Of a stretch of DNA of 64,000 nt, positions 34,768 through 44,062 are shown piece after piece; the first letter of the stretch is position 1, and each line of letters begins with the position of its first letter. The DNA lies in NCBI RefSeq assembly GCF_001693735.1, contig NZ_LWDV01000009.1, forward strand, positions 369,753 through 433,752, given 5' to 3'. The DNA is from Orenia metallireducens. Lineage in GTDB: Bacteria; Bacillota; Halanaerobiia; Halobacteroidales; Halobacteroidaceae. A program made the position numbers and the translations under genes. The notes under the pieces were generated by a model that worked only from the letters and a program-made list of their open reading frames with translations, searched no databases and had not been told where the DNA came from.

Positions 34768-35412
34768 ATTTATTTTATTGGATGTTAGATCAGAATCGCA
34801 ACACATACTTATAAAAGAAGGTCATTTATGTTAAACTCAAATAATACCACATTATTAAGAGGAATTTAGCATAAATGATCTATAAATATCTTACCATATC
34901 TTATAACTTACATATTCTTAATTTATAACTGCATGGTGAAGCATACCATGCTATGCGGGAATTATATTTATTGCATATGTATATGGAGAATATGGGAATG
35001 ATGTAGGATAATAATTTTAATTTCACCTCCTAATAGTAGGAGGTTTTTTATTGGCTGGATGATTTAATCTAGCCAATAAACAAAAGCAGGTGGTGCTATA
35101 TAGATTGGATTAAAGTTCTTCATAATTAAAATCATTATAAAAATATTTAGATGCAGACTTATACAACGCCCTGAAGGAAACGCTCTTTGTTGACTGAGAA
35201 AGTACTCCTGGGGTGACAAAAACTGACTAAACCATAAAAATCATTCGACAAATAGAGCTACAAGATAGTTAGCTACCATTGAGATAAATCCTCTTAATTG
35301 ATTAGCGTTCTCTATGGTATAAGTATCTGATAGTGGGATATATTTCTCTTTCATACCTTATCCCTCACAACAATACAATATTCGCAGCTAAGCTAAAAAA
35401 GCTAAATTATTT
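34768..35412. other. Large non-coding stretch with hairpins
   Basis: No gene supported. An imperfect hairpin pairs GGTCATTTATGTTAAA (34822) with TTTAGCATAAATGATC (34865). A terminator sits at 35025-35048, and TTTATTGGCT/AGCCAATAAA pair at 35047-35080. A stretch near 35360-35400 resembles the region near 3940-3990. A small RNA ending at the 35048 terminator is possible but unproven. Confidence 0.4.
35025..35048 (+). terminator. Terminator of unknown transcript
   Basis: ACCTCCTA/TAGGAGGT perfect 8-bp stem followed by six T's. No gene ends nearby upstream on this strand except the lipoprotein at 34767, about 260 bases away. Confidence 0.6.
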
Positions 35413-35910
35413 TTATTCAAATTTATATCCAGTTGATTTATCAAATTCTTCTCTTTCTTTTTGGGTCATTCTATTTCTTAAAACCCTTAGTGTATATCCA
35501 CCGATAACAGTTCCATCTTCTTTAACTATCATCCAATCAGAAACTTGATTCTTATTGACAAAAACTATATCTCCATAACTTAAATTTTTCACATACATTG
35601 GCTCATTGGACAAAATCCCCATAAAAGTACTACTACTATAAGTAATATCACTGACCCACATATGTTCTATTTTTTCTCCTTCTTCAAATCTAGCTTTTAA
35701 TAATAAATTTGTATATTCATTATTATTCTTACTTAGTTCTTTGATGAATATTGATAAATTTTCTTTTGTTTTTTGTATAGCCTGATTCATTTCTTTATTC
35801 TCATTTTCAACTAAATATATATCTGGTTGATTTTCTCTTTTTACAACATTTTGAGAGCAGCCTGATATAATTAGTGAAGCTATAATAAAACAGAACATAA
35901 TCTTTTTCAT
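35413..35910 (-). CDS. Lipoprotein, unknown
   Basis: 165 residues. A short basic start and hydrophobic helix lead to the lipobox IISGC at about residue 17. The mature part is charged with a helical half and a beta-rich C-terminal half. ATG at 35910 is chosen for GGCGGTGAAAAA; a longer in-frame start at 35976 would put 22 residues ahead of the signal. Function not recognised. Confidence 0.65.
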   Translation of the reverse strand: MKKIMFCFIIASLIISGCSQNVVKRENQPDIYLVENENKEMNQAIQKTKENLSIFIKELSKNNNEYTNLLLKARFEEGEKIEHMWVSDITYSSSTFMGILSNEPMYVKNLSYGDIVFVNKNQVSDWMIVKEDGTVIGGYTLRVLRNRMTQKEREEFDKSTGYKFE

Positions 35911-36030
35911 TATTTTTTCACCGCCAAAATATATTAATATTAGCTTATTTATTATATTGATAGTAAAGATTATCAAAGAGGGGGAGTTTTATATATGAAC
36001 TTTTTAGCATTGGAAGTGTCACTATGAGTC

Positions 36031-36233
36031 TTAGTGCGTTGGCAACTTTACATTCGCAAATATCTTTCTTATCTGATCCCTAACTTCTATTAGAGCAAAA
36101 CCTAGTAAATTTTCACCTTTCCAGTTAAATAGATTAGTAATACCATCATCATTCCTATGCTGTATCTGTTTATGCATGGATATATTATCCATAATGGTAC
36201 CATAGGATTATTAATAGTAAACTCAGTTTTCAT
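36031..36233 (-). pseudogene. Degenerate fragment, possibly NADAR-like
   Basis: Starting at ATG 36233, one frame reads FTINNPMVPLWIIYPCINRY, then a different frame continues with NWKGENLLGFALIEVRDQIR to a stop at 36031. The second segment resembles the NLLGxALMxVR motif of NADAR-type (DUF1768) proteins. Frames shift around 36150. The fragment is too short for a functional protein. The assignment is tentative. Confidence 0.3.
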
Positions 36234-36265
36234 TTATTGTCCCTCTTCATTCCCATATTTAGGAT

Positions 36266-36385
36266 TTAACGTCTCGCAGCTTCGCGACGTCTTGCTCTAA
36301 CCTCCTATAACTTGTCCATTCTCTAAAACTTACATATGTAATCCCTGGTCTTGTCTAACCTCTTGGCCTAGATGTCGCTAACCCC
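36266..36385. repeat. Dispersed intergenic repeat R1, copy C
   Basis: Shares the TTAACGTCTCGCAGCTTCGC block (36268) and the GATGTCGCTAA end (near 36371) with the copies at 1 and 2432, over 34 kb away. The middle has diverged. Confidence 0.55.
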
Positions 36386-36849
36386 ATATTCGTATAATAG
36401 AATACAAAGTAATGTTTGCAGATAAATTCTCTAAGTTCATAAATATTCACTATTATATTTTCTCTTATCTTTTTCAATTTCCTCTAGTATATTCCTGTTT
36501 TAACTAAAAAATTAATATTAGAGAAACCGTTAAAACCTTAAGAAGAAAAGACCTGATATTGTTGCATAAATTTTGGTAAAAAAAGAGGCACAATTGTGCC
36601 TCTTTTAGGATTTAGTCAGTAGTTTTTACTATTGACTAAATCAAAGATATATTTGTGTTGCTTAACAACAAGATTGTTCAATAATATTACATATCAGAAA
36701 TATTTGCATAAAATTAGAAATAAAACTGGGGAAATAGATAAAATTAATCCATATTTAGTAAACCTTTTATTAAATAGGAGAACAACTCCAACTAGCCAAA
36801 TAGCAATAAAAATACTATCATCTATAACAGCCCTATCTATTTTTCCTCT
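36386..36849. other. Non-coding gap
   Basis: No gene is supported. A weak plus-strand reading frame at 36632-36874 has no ribosome site and runs over the end of the opposite gene. The only clear element is the palindromic terminator at 36581-36606. Confidence 0.45.
36581..36606. terminator. Bidirectional terminator palindrome
   Basis: A perfect 26-bp palindrome with arms AAAAGAGGCACAA. A- and T-runs at both ends allow termination in either direction; it probably serves the XRE/DUF2975 operon on the minus strand. Confidence 0.65.
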
Positions 36850-37095
36850 TTATTCTTTGCTCTCTATCTTTTGATAATCTTGCTCTATAATATCATTTCT
36901 ATATTCCAAAATATCACCTGGTTGACATTCCAGAGCTTTGCATATTGCCTCTAAAGTTGAAAACCTAATAGCTTTTGCTTTTCCATTCTTTAATATAGAA
37001 ATGTTAGCCATTGTTATTCCAACCTTCTCCGAAAGTTCTGTTACGCTCATTTTCCTTTTAGCCAACATCACATCGATATTAATTATAATTGCCAT
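36850..37095 (-). CDS. XRE regulator partner of DUF2975
   Basis: 81 residues. A helix-turn-helix of the YozG type: MLAKRKMSVTELSEKVGITM then a short tail, with the conserved AKAIRFSTLEAICKALECQP near 40-59. ATG at 37095 after GAGGTGAATAAC. It is translated 10 bases after the DUF2975 membrane protein, an arrangement common in Firmicutes and thought to be a small regulatory pair. Probably autoregulates the operon. Confidence 0.85.
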   Translation of the reverse strand: MAIIINIDVMLAKRKMSVTELSEKVGITMANISILKNGKAKAIRFSTLEAICKALECQPGDILEYRNDIIEQDYQKIESKE

Positions 37096-37105
37096 GTTAT
37101 TCACC

Positions 37106-37585
37106 TCATATCGTTAAATCATTATCTGATTTTATATCTATGGCATTTTTTAATAGCTTTTGAAGAACAGCAGCAAAGACTGCAATAACCATGCAACCAA
37201 AAATGATGACCATTCCGATTAATATCATGCCTGGGGCATCATCTACCTCTGCCATAAGATATATGAGTGGCATAAATATTATATATAAGGTACCGATGGT
37301 GATGGAACAGTATTTGATATTCTTTAAAGCCTTTACAGATAGTTCTGAAAACGCCTGATTTTTATCAATATAGCTTAAAAGTTTTAAAGTCTGGTACAAT
37401 GCGACGAAAAATATTATCGCTGTCATATACAATCCGATTAGAAAGGGATATTGTAAAAAATCTAACTTTGGATTTAATTCTGCAAAATATTCAGCTATCT
37501 CAGGTAACAGAAATATACACAAAGCAAGGATAGGAAGTCCCATAACAACAACAGCGAACTTTAAAAAGAATGTTTCTCGTTTCAT
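37106..37585 (-). CDS. DUF2975 membrane protein
   Basis: 159 residues with four hydrophobic helices (about 8-28, 46-66, 90-112, 120-145). This is the DUF2975 family, nearly always encoded just before a small XRE regulator as here. ATG at 37585 after GAGGTGCTTTAT. Function of the family is not settled. Confidence 0.85.
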   Translation of the reverse strand: MKRETFFLKFAVVVMGLPILALCIFLLPEIAEYFAELNPKLDFLQYPFLIGLYMTAIIFFVALYQTLKLLSYIDKNQAFSELSVKALKNIKYCSITIGTLYIIFMPLIYLMAEVDDAPGMILIGMVIIFGCMVIAVFAAVLQKLLKNAIDIKSDNDLTI

Positions 37586-37789
37586 ATAAAGCACCTCATT
37601 TATTTATTATTAATTTGATTTTAGCACAGCTTTTATCGTTTATCAATAAATATTTATTAAAATTCATTATGCTTTTATCTATGCACTTTATATTTCTTAA
37701 TCTTAACAAAAAAAGAGTATTCCTGATTTGCACAGAAGTACTCTCCTGATTTTAAACTTGTTATTTCTTCTTCCGTATTACTTTTTTCA

Positions 37790-37930
37790 CTAAGCAGAGT
37801 AGGGGAGAGGGAATTACAATATTCCTAACAAATTGATTACTATCTTATTTGTTGTAGCGACTAAAGTAATTATGTAAAGACCACTGGAAGAGGGTAACCT
37901 TTATGTAATGTTCCCTTTAGATTTTAAAAT
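37790..37930. repeat. Partial copy of repeat R2
   Basis: Holds AAGCAGAGTAGGGGAGAGG (37791 on) and then TATGTAAAGACCACTGGAAG near 37871, both found in the same order at 1115-1345 with a longer interval there. The palindromic TTAACGACA part of R2 is missing. Confidence 0.5.
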
Positions 37931-38003
37931 ATACTCTAAGAATAAAAAACGAATATTATAGGATATACATAATTTCAATATCTAGCAATAAAGGATAATT
38001 ACT

Positions 38004-38114
38004 TTGTATGGAATAAATATAATAACTATAGGTTTATTCCTATTAATTATATGTATTGTGTTTGATTTTTTAATAAATAGAAGAAAGCATATTTTAAACC
38101 GATTTGTATTTTGA
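38004..38114 (+). CDS. Possible small membrane peptide or gene remnant
   Basis: 36 residues with one strong membrane helix and a basic end. TTG start at 38004 with AAAGGATAATTAC upstream. It ends 17 bases before the IS left end, so it may be a truncated relic rather than a gene. Confidence 0.2.
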   Translation: MYGINIITIGLFLLIICIVFDFLINRRKHILNRFVF

Positions 38115-38130
38115 TGCTAGTATAAAATCA

Positions 38131-38778
38131 TGAACACACTTAGTTGAACATTATAAAATATAAACTGAGAAAGGGTGTGTCCATATGGGATCAACAAGTA
38201 AAAGATATACTGAAGATTTTAAACAAATAATTGTAGAGTTATATCAATCAGGTAAGTCTAAATCAAAGCTTGCTAGCGAATATGGTGTTTCTAGAACTTC
38301 TATAAGATAATTGGATTGAACTCTATACAGAGATAAAAATTGATGAAGATACTACTGTCACTTATAAAGAATTATTAGCTATGAAGAAAGAAAATCAAAG
38401 ACTTAAACAGGAAGCAGAGATTTTAAAAAAGGCTTTAACCATATTCGCATATTATTCTTCATCTTGATAGAGGAACTCAATATACTAGCAGTGCTTACAG
38501 AAATAAAGTAAAAGAATTAAGACTAGTACAATCCTTTAGTGGTAAAGGAAATCCTTATGATAATGCATGTATAGAATCATTTCATTCTATTTTGAAAAAA
38601 GAAGAAGTTAATCATAAGTTATATAAATTTTTTAAAGAAGTAAATCTAGCTATATTTGAATTTATTGAAGCATGGTATAACAGAACTAGAATTCATGGGA
38701 GCATTGATTATATGATTCCCGATGAATATGAAAGACAAGCAAAAAAATCCGCTTAATTTGTTCAACTTTTTGTGTCCA
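38131..38778 (+). mobile_element. IS3-family element, internally deleted
   Basis: Imperfect terminal inverted repeats are TGAACACACTTAGTTGAACA at 38131-38150 and, inverted, TGGACACAAAAAGTTGAACA at 38759-38778. At about 650 bp it is half the size of a normal IS3 element. It cannot move on its own. Confidence 0.75.
38185..38756 (+). pseudogene. IS3-family transposase remnant
   Basis: The OrfA start (YTEDFKQIIVELYQSGKSKS) with its helix-turn-helix meets a stop at about 38308, where a 1-2 base indel changes frame. OrfA then resumes with NWIELYTEIK and its leucine zipper. The sequence next jumps to the late part of OrfB with GTQYTSSAYR, FSGKGNPYDNACIESF and WYNRTRIHGSI. The catalytic Asp region before this is deleted, leaving the final Glu helix only. 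Confidence 0.8.
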
Positions 38779-39032
38779 AGATATTGACATAGGCCCAATG
38801 GTTTTAATTGGAATATTATCAAATTTTATGAAGGGTAATGAGTAAGAATCTCTTTTCGTCACTCGTTACTATCTTAATATCTCTCTTTACCATCAATATT
38901 TAATAAACAGAAGGGTAATAATAGCACAAGATTAAGATAGATTCTTGACATAAGATATAAGAGATAATAGAATGTTGAGTAAAGAGTTATAACTACTCTA
39001 ATTGATATATAATTCTTTTAAGGGGTGATAAG
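38779..39032. other. Intergenic region before metal sensor gene
   Basis: Contains a hairpin GTAATGAGT/ACTCGTTAC (38835-38869) and then the sensor promoter. No gene seen. Confidence 0.4.
38945..38973 (+). promoter_or_regulatory. Promoter of the CadC-type sensor gene
   Basis: TTGACA at 38945, 17-base spacer, TAGAAT at 38968. Downstream, a partial inverted repeat GAGTTATAACTACTC (38983-38997) shares the TACTC half of the operator before the ATPase gene, hinting at autoregulation. Confidence 0.65.
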
Positions 39033-39398
39033 ATGAAGAGTGATGATATAGTTATTTGCCAAGAATACTGCCCTAGCTTTAAGAGGATAGAAGAGGTTAA
39101 AGAAAAGGAATTATCTGAGAGTATAATTGGCAGACTAGCAGATACCTTTAAGGTATTAGGTGATCCTACAAGATTAAAGATTATAAATGCCTTAGCCAAT
39201 AAAGAATTGTGTGTCTGTGATATCTCTGAGTTATTGGATATGACCCAATCGGCCATCTCCCATCAGTTGAGAAAATTGAGGGATATGAACTTGGTCAAAT
39301 ACCGTAAAGAGGGAAGAATTGTCTACTATTCTCTAGATGACCATCATATTCTACAACTCTTCTGCCAAGGTTTAGATCATGTGATGGAAGAAAGATAA
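39033..39398 (+). CDS. cadC: CadC-type ArsR-family metal sensor
   Basis: 121 residues, winged-helix ArsR/SmtB fold. Metal-site residues match CadC: an N-terminal Cys9/Cys13 pair plus Cys60 and Cys62 in ELCVCD form the alpha3N site that senses Cd, Pb or Zn. The alpha5 site has Asp103, His105, His116 but Glu119 where CadC has His. The recognition helix is MTQSAISHQLRKL. Metal binding would release the operator before the P-type ATPase gene 125 bases downstream. Confidence 0.85.
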   Translation: MKSDDIVICQEYCPSFKRIEEVKEKELSESIIGRLADTFKVLGDPTRLKIINALANKELCVCDISELLDMTQSAISHQLRKLRDMNLVKYRKEGRIVYYSLDDHHILQLFCQGLDHVMEER

Positions 39399-39417
39399 AA
39401 GAATTAATCTTAATTGA

Positions 39418-39468
39418 TTGACATTGAATTACTTTAGTTATACAATATATGAACAGCTACTCATATAT
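39418..39468 (+). promoter_or_regulatory. ATPase promoter and CadC-type operator
   Basis: TTGACA at 39418, 17-base spacer, TACAAT at 39441. An imperfect palindrome at 39445-39468 (ATATATGAACA-GC-TACTCATATAT; 10 of 12 positions per arm pair) overlaps the -10 and start point. It has the ATATGAACA half-site style of SmtB/CadC operators. Confidence 0.75.
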
Positions 39469-39523
39469 TTTTTATTTAATATCTGAATACTTACTCATAT
39501 TTTAGATAAAAGGAGGTACTTGT

Positions 39524-41881
39524 ATGGAGACAAGAGGATTAATTAGAGAGAAATTCATTCTTGAAGGTTTAAATTGTGCTAATTGTGCTACTAAGATAGA
39601 GAAGAGAGTCTCTGAATTAGATGAGGTAAAGCAGAGCAAGATGAACTTTACTATGAAGACTTTAGATGTAGAGGTTGATGGAGACTTAGAAGAGGTAGCA
39701 GTTAAGATTGCCAAGTTGGTTGATGAGATAGAACCTGGAGTAAAGGCTAGAATTAAAGAAAAGAGTAGTAAATTTGAAAAGGAGCTAATCTTAGAAGGGT
39801 TAGGTTGTGCTGATTGTGCAGCCAAGATGGAAAGAGAAATTAAACAGTTAGAAGGGGTTGATCAAGCATCTATCAATTTTGTGGCTCAAAAGTTAAAGAT
39901 TAAGGTCCATCATTCTAGTTATTTGGAGTCAACCTTAACAGCAGTTAAAAGAATAATTCAGGAGATAGAACCAGGTGTAATTGTTAGAGAAGAGTTAAGT
40001 GAAAGTAGTCATGGGTATTCTTCTACTGATAATAGTAATTTAAAATCTGAATTTGTTAGATTAGGGGTTGGGATAGTCTTCTTTATAGCAGCTTTAGTAT
40101 TAAAGCTTAATTTCTGGGGAGAGTTAGCTCTATATGGAATTGCTTATCTAACTATAGGTGGAAAGGTATTACTAAAATCTGCTAAAAACATCTCTAAAGG
40201 TCAAATCTTTGACGAGAACTTTTTAATGTCTGTAGCTACTATCGGGGCTTTTGCGATTAAAGAGTTTCCAGAAGGGGTAGCGGTAATGCTCTTTTATGAA
40301 GTAGGAGAGCTCTTTCAGGATATTGCTGTTAATCGTTCTCGCCGTTCTATCAAGTCTTTGATGGATATTAGGCCAGATTATGCCAATTTAAAAATTGATG
40401 GTGAGCTTAAGAAGGTTGATCCTAATCAGGTTAAGGTTGGAGATATTATTGTAGTTAAACCAGGGGAGAAGGTTCCTTTAGATGGTGAGGTTATTGGAGG
40501 GGAATCTATGGTAGATACCTCTGCTTTAACTGGTGAGTCAGTTCCCCGTAAGGTAAAAACAGGAAAGGAGATATTAAGTGGTTTTATCAATAAGGATGGC
40601 TTACTGACTATTGAGGTTAGTTCAGATTTTAGGCAATCTACTGTCAATAAGATTTTAGAGTTGGTTGAGAATGCAGCTAGTGAAAAGGCACCTACTGAGA
40701 ACTTTATTACCAAGTTTGCCCGTTATTATACACCAATAGTCGTATTTTCTGCTTTAGCACTGGCTGTAGTACCACCGTTAGTTATCCCAACAGCTACCTT
40801 CAGTCAGTGGTTATATCGTGCTTTAGTATTCTTGGTTGTTTCTTGCCCTTGTGCTTTGGTAGTATCTATCCCATTAGGCTTTTTTGGTGGGATTGGAGCA
40901 GCTTCTAAACATGGAGTTTTAGTCAAAGGAGGAAACTATTTAGAGGCATTAAATAGTGCTAAGACGGTAGTTATGGATAAGACAGGAACCTTAACAGAAG
41001 GTACTTTTAAGGTAACAGATATTATGTCAGCAGAAGGTTTTACTAAGAAGGAGTTATTGGAGTTGGCAGCTCAAGCTGAAAGTAACTCTAATCATCCTAT
41101 TGCATTATCTATCTTAGAGGCTTATGAGGGAGAGGTTGGTGTTGCACAGCTAGATAGTTATCAAGAGATTGCTGGATGTGGATTGAAGGTTGTTATAGCA
41201 GGTAAAGAGGTTTTAGCAGGTAATTATAAGTTGATGGAGAGAGAAGGGATAACTTATCTTAGTCCTAAGCAAGTAGGAACAGTAGTTCATATAGCCACTG
41301 ATGGTAAATATGCAGGTTATATCTTAATTGCTGATAGGATTAAAATAGATGCTAAAGAGGCTATTAAAGGGTTGAAAAGGCTTGGTATTGAGCAGGTAAT
41401 TATGTTAACTGGTGACAACCTGCAGGTAGCTAAGAGTGTAGCTGATGAACTAGGAGTAGATGATTATCGGGCTGAGTTACTACCCCAAGATAAGGTAACT
41501 GAGCTAGAGAAACTCTTAAAGAATAAAGAGGAAAAGGATAAATTACTCTTTGTTGGTGATGGTATCAATGATGCTCCTGTATTAGCAAGAGCAGATATTG
41601 GTGTAGCTATGGGAGGCTTAGGTTCTGATGCAGCTATTGAAGCAGCTGATGTAGTATTGATGAAGGATAAGCCAAGTAATCTGATAGATGCTATCAATAT
41701 TGCCAAGTTTACTCGTAAGGTCGTCTGGCAGAATATTATCTTTGCTTTAGGTATTAAAGGTATTGTGCTTTTAATGGGGGCTTTAGGGTTAGCTAATATG
41801 TGGTTTGCAGTATTTGCTGATGTAGGTGTAGCATTACTTGCAGTCTTAAATGCAATGAGAATTACTAGAATTGAGAATTAG
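39524..41881 (+). CDS. cadA: Zn/Cd/Pb-translocating P1B-type ATPase
   Basis: 785 residues. Two N-terminal HMA domains with CANC (about 22-25) and CADC (about 101-104). Eight membrane helices, CPC at 441-443 in SCPCALVVS, phosphorylated Asp485 in DKTGTL, the HP motif SNHPIALSI, and GDGINDAP near 680. SCPCALV with an S/I-rich helix favours divalent Zn/Cd/Pb export over copper. AAAGGAGGTACTTGT precedes the ATG. Regulated by the CadC-type sensor upstream. The exact metal cannot be read from sequence alone. Confidence 0.9.
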   Translation: METRGLIREKFILEGLNCANCATKIEKRVSELDEVKQSKMNFTMKTLDVEVDGDLEEVAVKIAKLVDEIEPGVKARIKEKSSKFEKELILEGLGCADCAAKMEREIKQLEGVDQASINFVAQKLKIKVHHSSYLESTLTAVKRIIQEIEPGVIVREELSESSHGYSSTDNSNLKSEFVRLGVGIVFFIAALVLKLNFWGELALYGIAYLTIGGKVLLKSAKNISKGQIFDENFLMSVATIGAFAIKEFPEGVAVMLFYEVGELFQDIAVNRSRRSIKSLMDIRPDYANLKIDGELKKVDPNQVKVGDIIVVKPGEKVPLDGEVIGGESMVDTSALTGESVPRKVKTGKEILSGFINKDGLLTIEVSSDFRQSTVNKILELVENAASEKAPTENFITKFARYYTPIVVFSALALAVVPPLVIPTATFSQWLYRALVFLVVSCPCALVVSIPLGFFGGIGAASKHGVLVKGGNYLEALNSAKTVVMDKTGTLTEGTFKVTDIMSAEGFTKKELLELAAQAESNSNHPIALSILEAYEGEVGVAQLDSYQEIAGCGLKVVIAGKEVLAGNYKLMEREGITYLSPKQVGTVVHIATDGKYAGYILIADRIKIDAKEAIKGLKRLGIEQVIMLTGDNLQVAKSVADELGVDDYRAELLPQDKVTELEKLLKNKEEKDKLLFVGDGINDAPVLARADIGVAMGGLGSDAAIEAADVVLMKDKPSNLIDAINIAKFTRKVVWQNIIFALGIKGIVLLMGALGLANMWFAVFADVGVALLAVLNAMRITRIEN

Positions 41882-42043
41882 AAGTTAGGGATCAGTAATA
41901 CAGGATAAAGAATTAAAAATTAGTTAATTAGTCAATTAGATTTCAATACAATAAAGTAAGCTTGAATAAGCTCACAGATTATGTATTCTTTTAATAATTA
42001 ATCTAAATAATAAGAATATATAATCAGATAAAGAGGTGATATA

Positions 42044-42265
42044 ATGGCAGAAGTTCACTTCTGTAAGAAGAATCTTTCCCAAGGTGTCGATAAATTAATT
42101 GGGCAGATGGAAGAAGGGTTAGCTGATGTTGAAGTAAAGTTAGAACGTTGTTTAGAATTCTGTGAAGATTGTGCTTCAAGGCCCATTGCGATTACTAATG
42201 GATACTTTATCAAAGATGATAGTATAGAGGGATTGTATGAACAGATAAGAGAAGAGTTAAAATAA
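42044..42265 (+). CDS. DUF1450 protein
   Basis: 73 residues. Cys-containing pattern HFCKKN near the start and CLEFCEDCASRPIAITNGYF near 38-57 fit the DUF1450 (YuzB-like) family. AAAGAGGTGATATA precedes the ATG. It follows the metal ATPase, and the CxxC suggests metal or redox binding; the family's job is not known. Confidence 0.75.
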   Translation: MAEVHFCKKNLSQGVDKLIGQMEEGLADVEVKLERCLEFCEDCASRPIAITNGYFIKDDSIEGLYEQIREELK

Positions 42266-42295
42266 AATACCTCGCCTATTTAGGCGAGGTTTATC
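42266..42295 (+). terminator. Terminator after DUF1450 gene
   Basis: ACCTCGCCTA/TAGGCGAGGT perfect 10-bp stem with a 2-base loop at 42269-42290, flanked by A's and T's. Confidence 0.85.
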
Positions 42296-42355
42296 TGAAG
42301 CTATTTATATAAAATAATTTAAATAATATTTTCTGAGAAGCTATAACATTAGTTA

Positions 42356-42562
42356 ATGATTTTTGTATCTTGGTTGAGCATAACTATTGCTAAATTTGGA
42401 ATCCTTTATTTTAGTATAATTAAGGCTATTGGTGATGTTTTTTATATTAAGGATTATAGAAAATTGATTATTCCAGTATCGATTTTAATCCCCGCTATAG
42501 CTATACTTGTTTATAAGCAACCTGCTCTATTTTGTTCACCAACTATATCGAACATAATGTAA
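42356..42562 (+). pseudogene. Fragment of GerAB-like spore germination permease
   Basis: 68 residues resembling one internal helix pair of GerAB-type permeases (KFGILYFSIIKAIGDVF, DYRKLIIPVSILI). It has no ribosome site and stops early. The following 150 bases read as hydrophobic segments in shifted frames. A decayed remnant of a spore germination gene is most likely; the family call is moderate. Confidence 0.4.
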
Positions 42563-42926
42563 TAAATTCTATTATTTTTATATCCCCTTTACAGTGCTAT
42601 TATTGCGTATTTATTTAATACCATACTTAAAAAGATTATTTGGCAGAATATAATTTTGTTTGAAATATTTTTATATAACAGGAATTATTTTCTCATTGTT
42701 TTTATTTTTGTCACAATTCTGTAAAATTTACCTGTTATACTAATTAATAAGTTTGTGGTTGAATAAGATAACTATTTACAAAAATTTAAATAAAGGAGAT
42801 AATAATAAAGTAAAGAATAATTTTTAAAAGAGGCACTTTGCCTCTTTTTCACATAAATTTTTATATTTCAATGGAATTTTAAGTTTTACAAAAAAGATTA
42901 TATTATAATTTGAAAGGGGATATTTA
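42563..42926. other. Gap with decayed sequence and terminator
   Basis: Probably the rest of the decayed permease up to about 42730, followed by an AAAGGAGATAATAATAAAG stretch without an open frame, then the terminator at 42826. Confidence 0.35.
42826..42850 (+). terminator. Terminator upstream of foldase gene
   Basis: AAAGAGGCA/TGCCTCTTT stem, CTT loop, T-run. It isolates the foldase gene from upstream transcription. Confidence 0.8.
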
Positions 42927-43940
42927 ATGAAATTTAAAATCAGTTTAATTTTTATGGCTTTATTACTAATGGTTAACCTATCAGTTCAAGCTAAAGGTAA
43001 TAGTGATGATGATTTTGTAGCAATTGTCAATGGTGAGGGCATAACAGAATCTGAATTAAATCAGTTTGTAAATACTCAACAATTATATGGACAATTAGTT
43101 CAAGTGAATCGTGAGTTTGCTCAACTTGTATTTTTTTCAGAGGAAGGAAAGAATCTATTAAATGAATATCGTAAGCAGAAGCTTGATTCATTAGTTGATA
43201 TGAAGATATTAGAGATTGAAGCTAACAATCAAGAAATAACCATTTCTCAAGGTGAGAAAAATAAATTATTGAATAAACAAGTAGAATCTATTAAACAGCA
43301 AAATAAGCTTACAGAAGAAGAATTATTAAAGGCTTTAAAAAGTAGAGGGATAAATTCTTTGGAAGAATTTAAAGAGATAATGTGGAAAGAAAATAAGGAT
43401 GAAGTTTTAATTCAAAAGTTACAACAACAGGTTGTTGATGATGTTGTTATTACAGAAGAAGAGATAGAAGCTTATTATGAAAAAAATAAATCTAAATTTA
43501 AGCGTCCTGCTCAAATTAAGGCTAGACATATTTTAATCAAAACAGATAAAAAGTCTGATGAGGAAGCAAAAGATAAGGCTCAGAAGGTATTAAATAAGCT
43601 AAAAGATGGGGCGGATTTTGCTAAATTAGCCAAAGAATATTCTGAAGGTCCTTCGGCAAAGAATGGTGGAGATTTAGGCTATTTCAGAAAAGGACAGATG
43701 GTACCAGAATTTGAGCAAGCTGCTTTTGACCTTGAAGTAGGTGAACTAAGTGAGCTTGTAAAGACAGAATTTGGTTATCATATTATTAAAGTAGAGAATA
43801 GAAAAGAAGCTGGGACTATTTCTTTAGAAGAGGCTAAGGGGAAGATTAAAAATGTACTGACTCAACAAGCACAACAGAATAAATGGAATAGCTTTATGAA
43901 AGGCTTAAAAGAAGAAGCAAAAATAGATATTAAATTATAA
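42927..43940 (+). CDS. PrsA/SurA-like peptidyl-prolyl isomerase
   Basis: 337 residues. Signal peptide 1-22, with no lipobox Cys, unlike Bacillus PrsA. A SurA-type N-terminal chaperone region is at about 30-180, a parvulin domain at about 195-290 with KARHILIKT, AKEYSEGPSAKNGGDLGYF and FGYHIIKVENR, and a C-terminal helix. It folds secreted proteins outside the membrane. GAAAGGGGATATTTA precedes the ATG. Monocistronic. Confidence 0.9.
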   Translation: MKFKISLIFMALLLMVNLSVQAKGNSDDDFVAIVNGEGITESELNQFVNTQQLYGQLVQVNREFAQLVFFSEEGKNLLNEYRKQKLDSLVDMKILEIEANNQEITISQGEKNKLLNKQVESIKQQNKLTEEELLKALKSRGINSLEEFKEIMWKENKDEVLIQKLQQQVVDDVVITEEEIEAYYEKNKSKFKRPAQIKARHILIKTDKKSDEEAKDKAQKVLNKLKDGADFAKLAKEYSEGPSAKNGGDLGYFRKGQMVPEFEQAAFDLEVGELSELVKTEFGYHIIKVENRKEAGTISLEEAKGKIKNVLTQQAQQNKWNSFMKGLKEEAKIDIKL

Positions 43941-44062
43941 TACTTTTGAGAGTTGGAATAATCTTTCTCCGCAAAGAGATGAATAAAAGGATTTTAGATA
44001 GTAGCCTGATTTTATCGTAAAGAGGGTCTTAGATGAGGCGTGGGCTTAAATAAGGCGGTTGT

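Noticed and set aside
36632-36874. 80-residue plus-strand reading frame
   Set aside because: No ribosome site, odd composition, and it overlaps the 3' end of a well supported XRE gene on the other strand.
42044-42265. Ferredoxin-like reading of the Cys-containing small protein after the metal ATPase
   Set aside because: The cysteine spacing does not match 4Fe-4S ferredoxins, and DUF1450 fits better.
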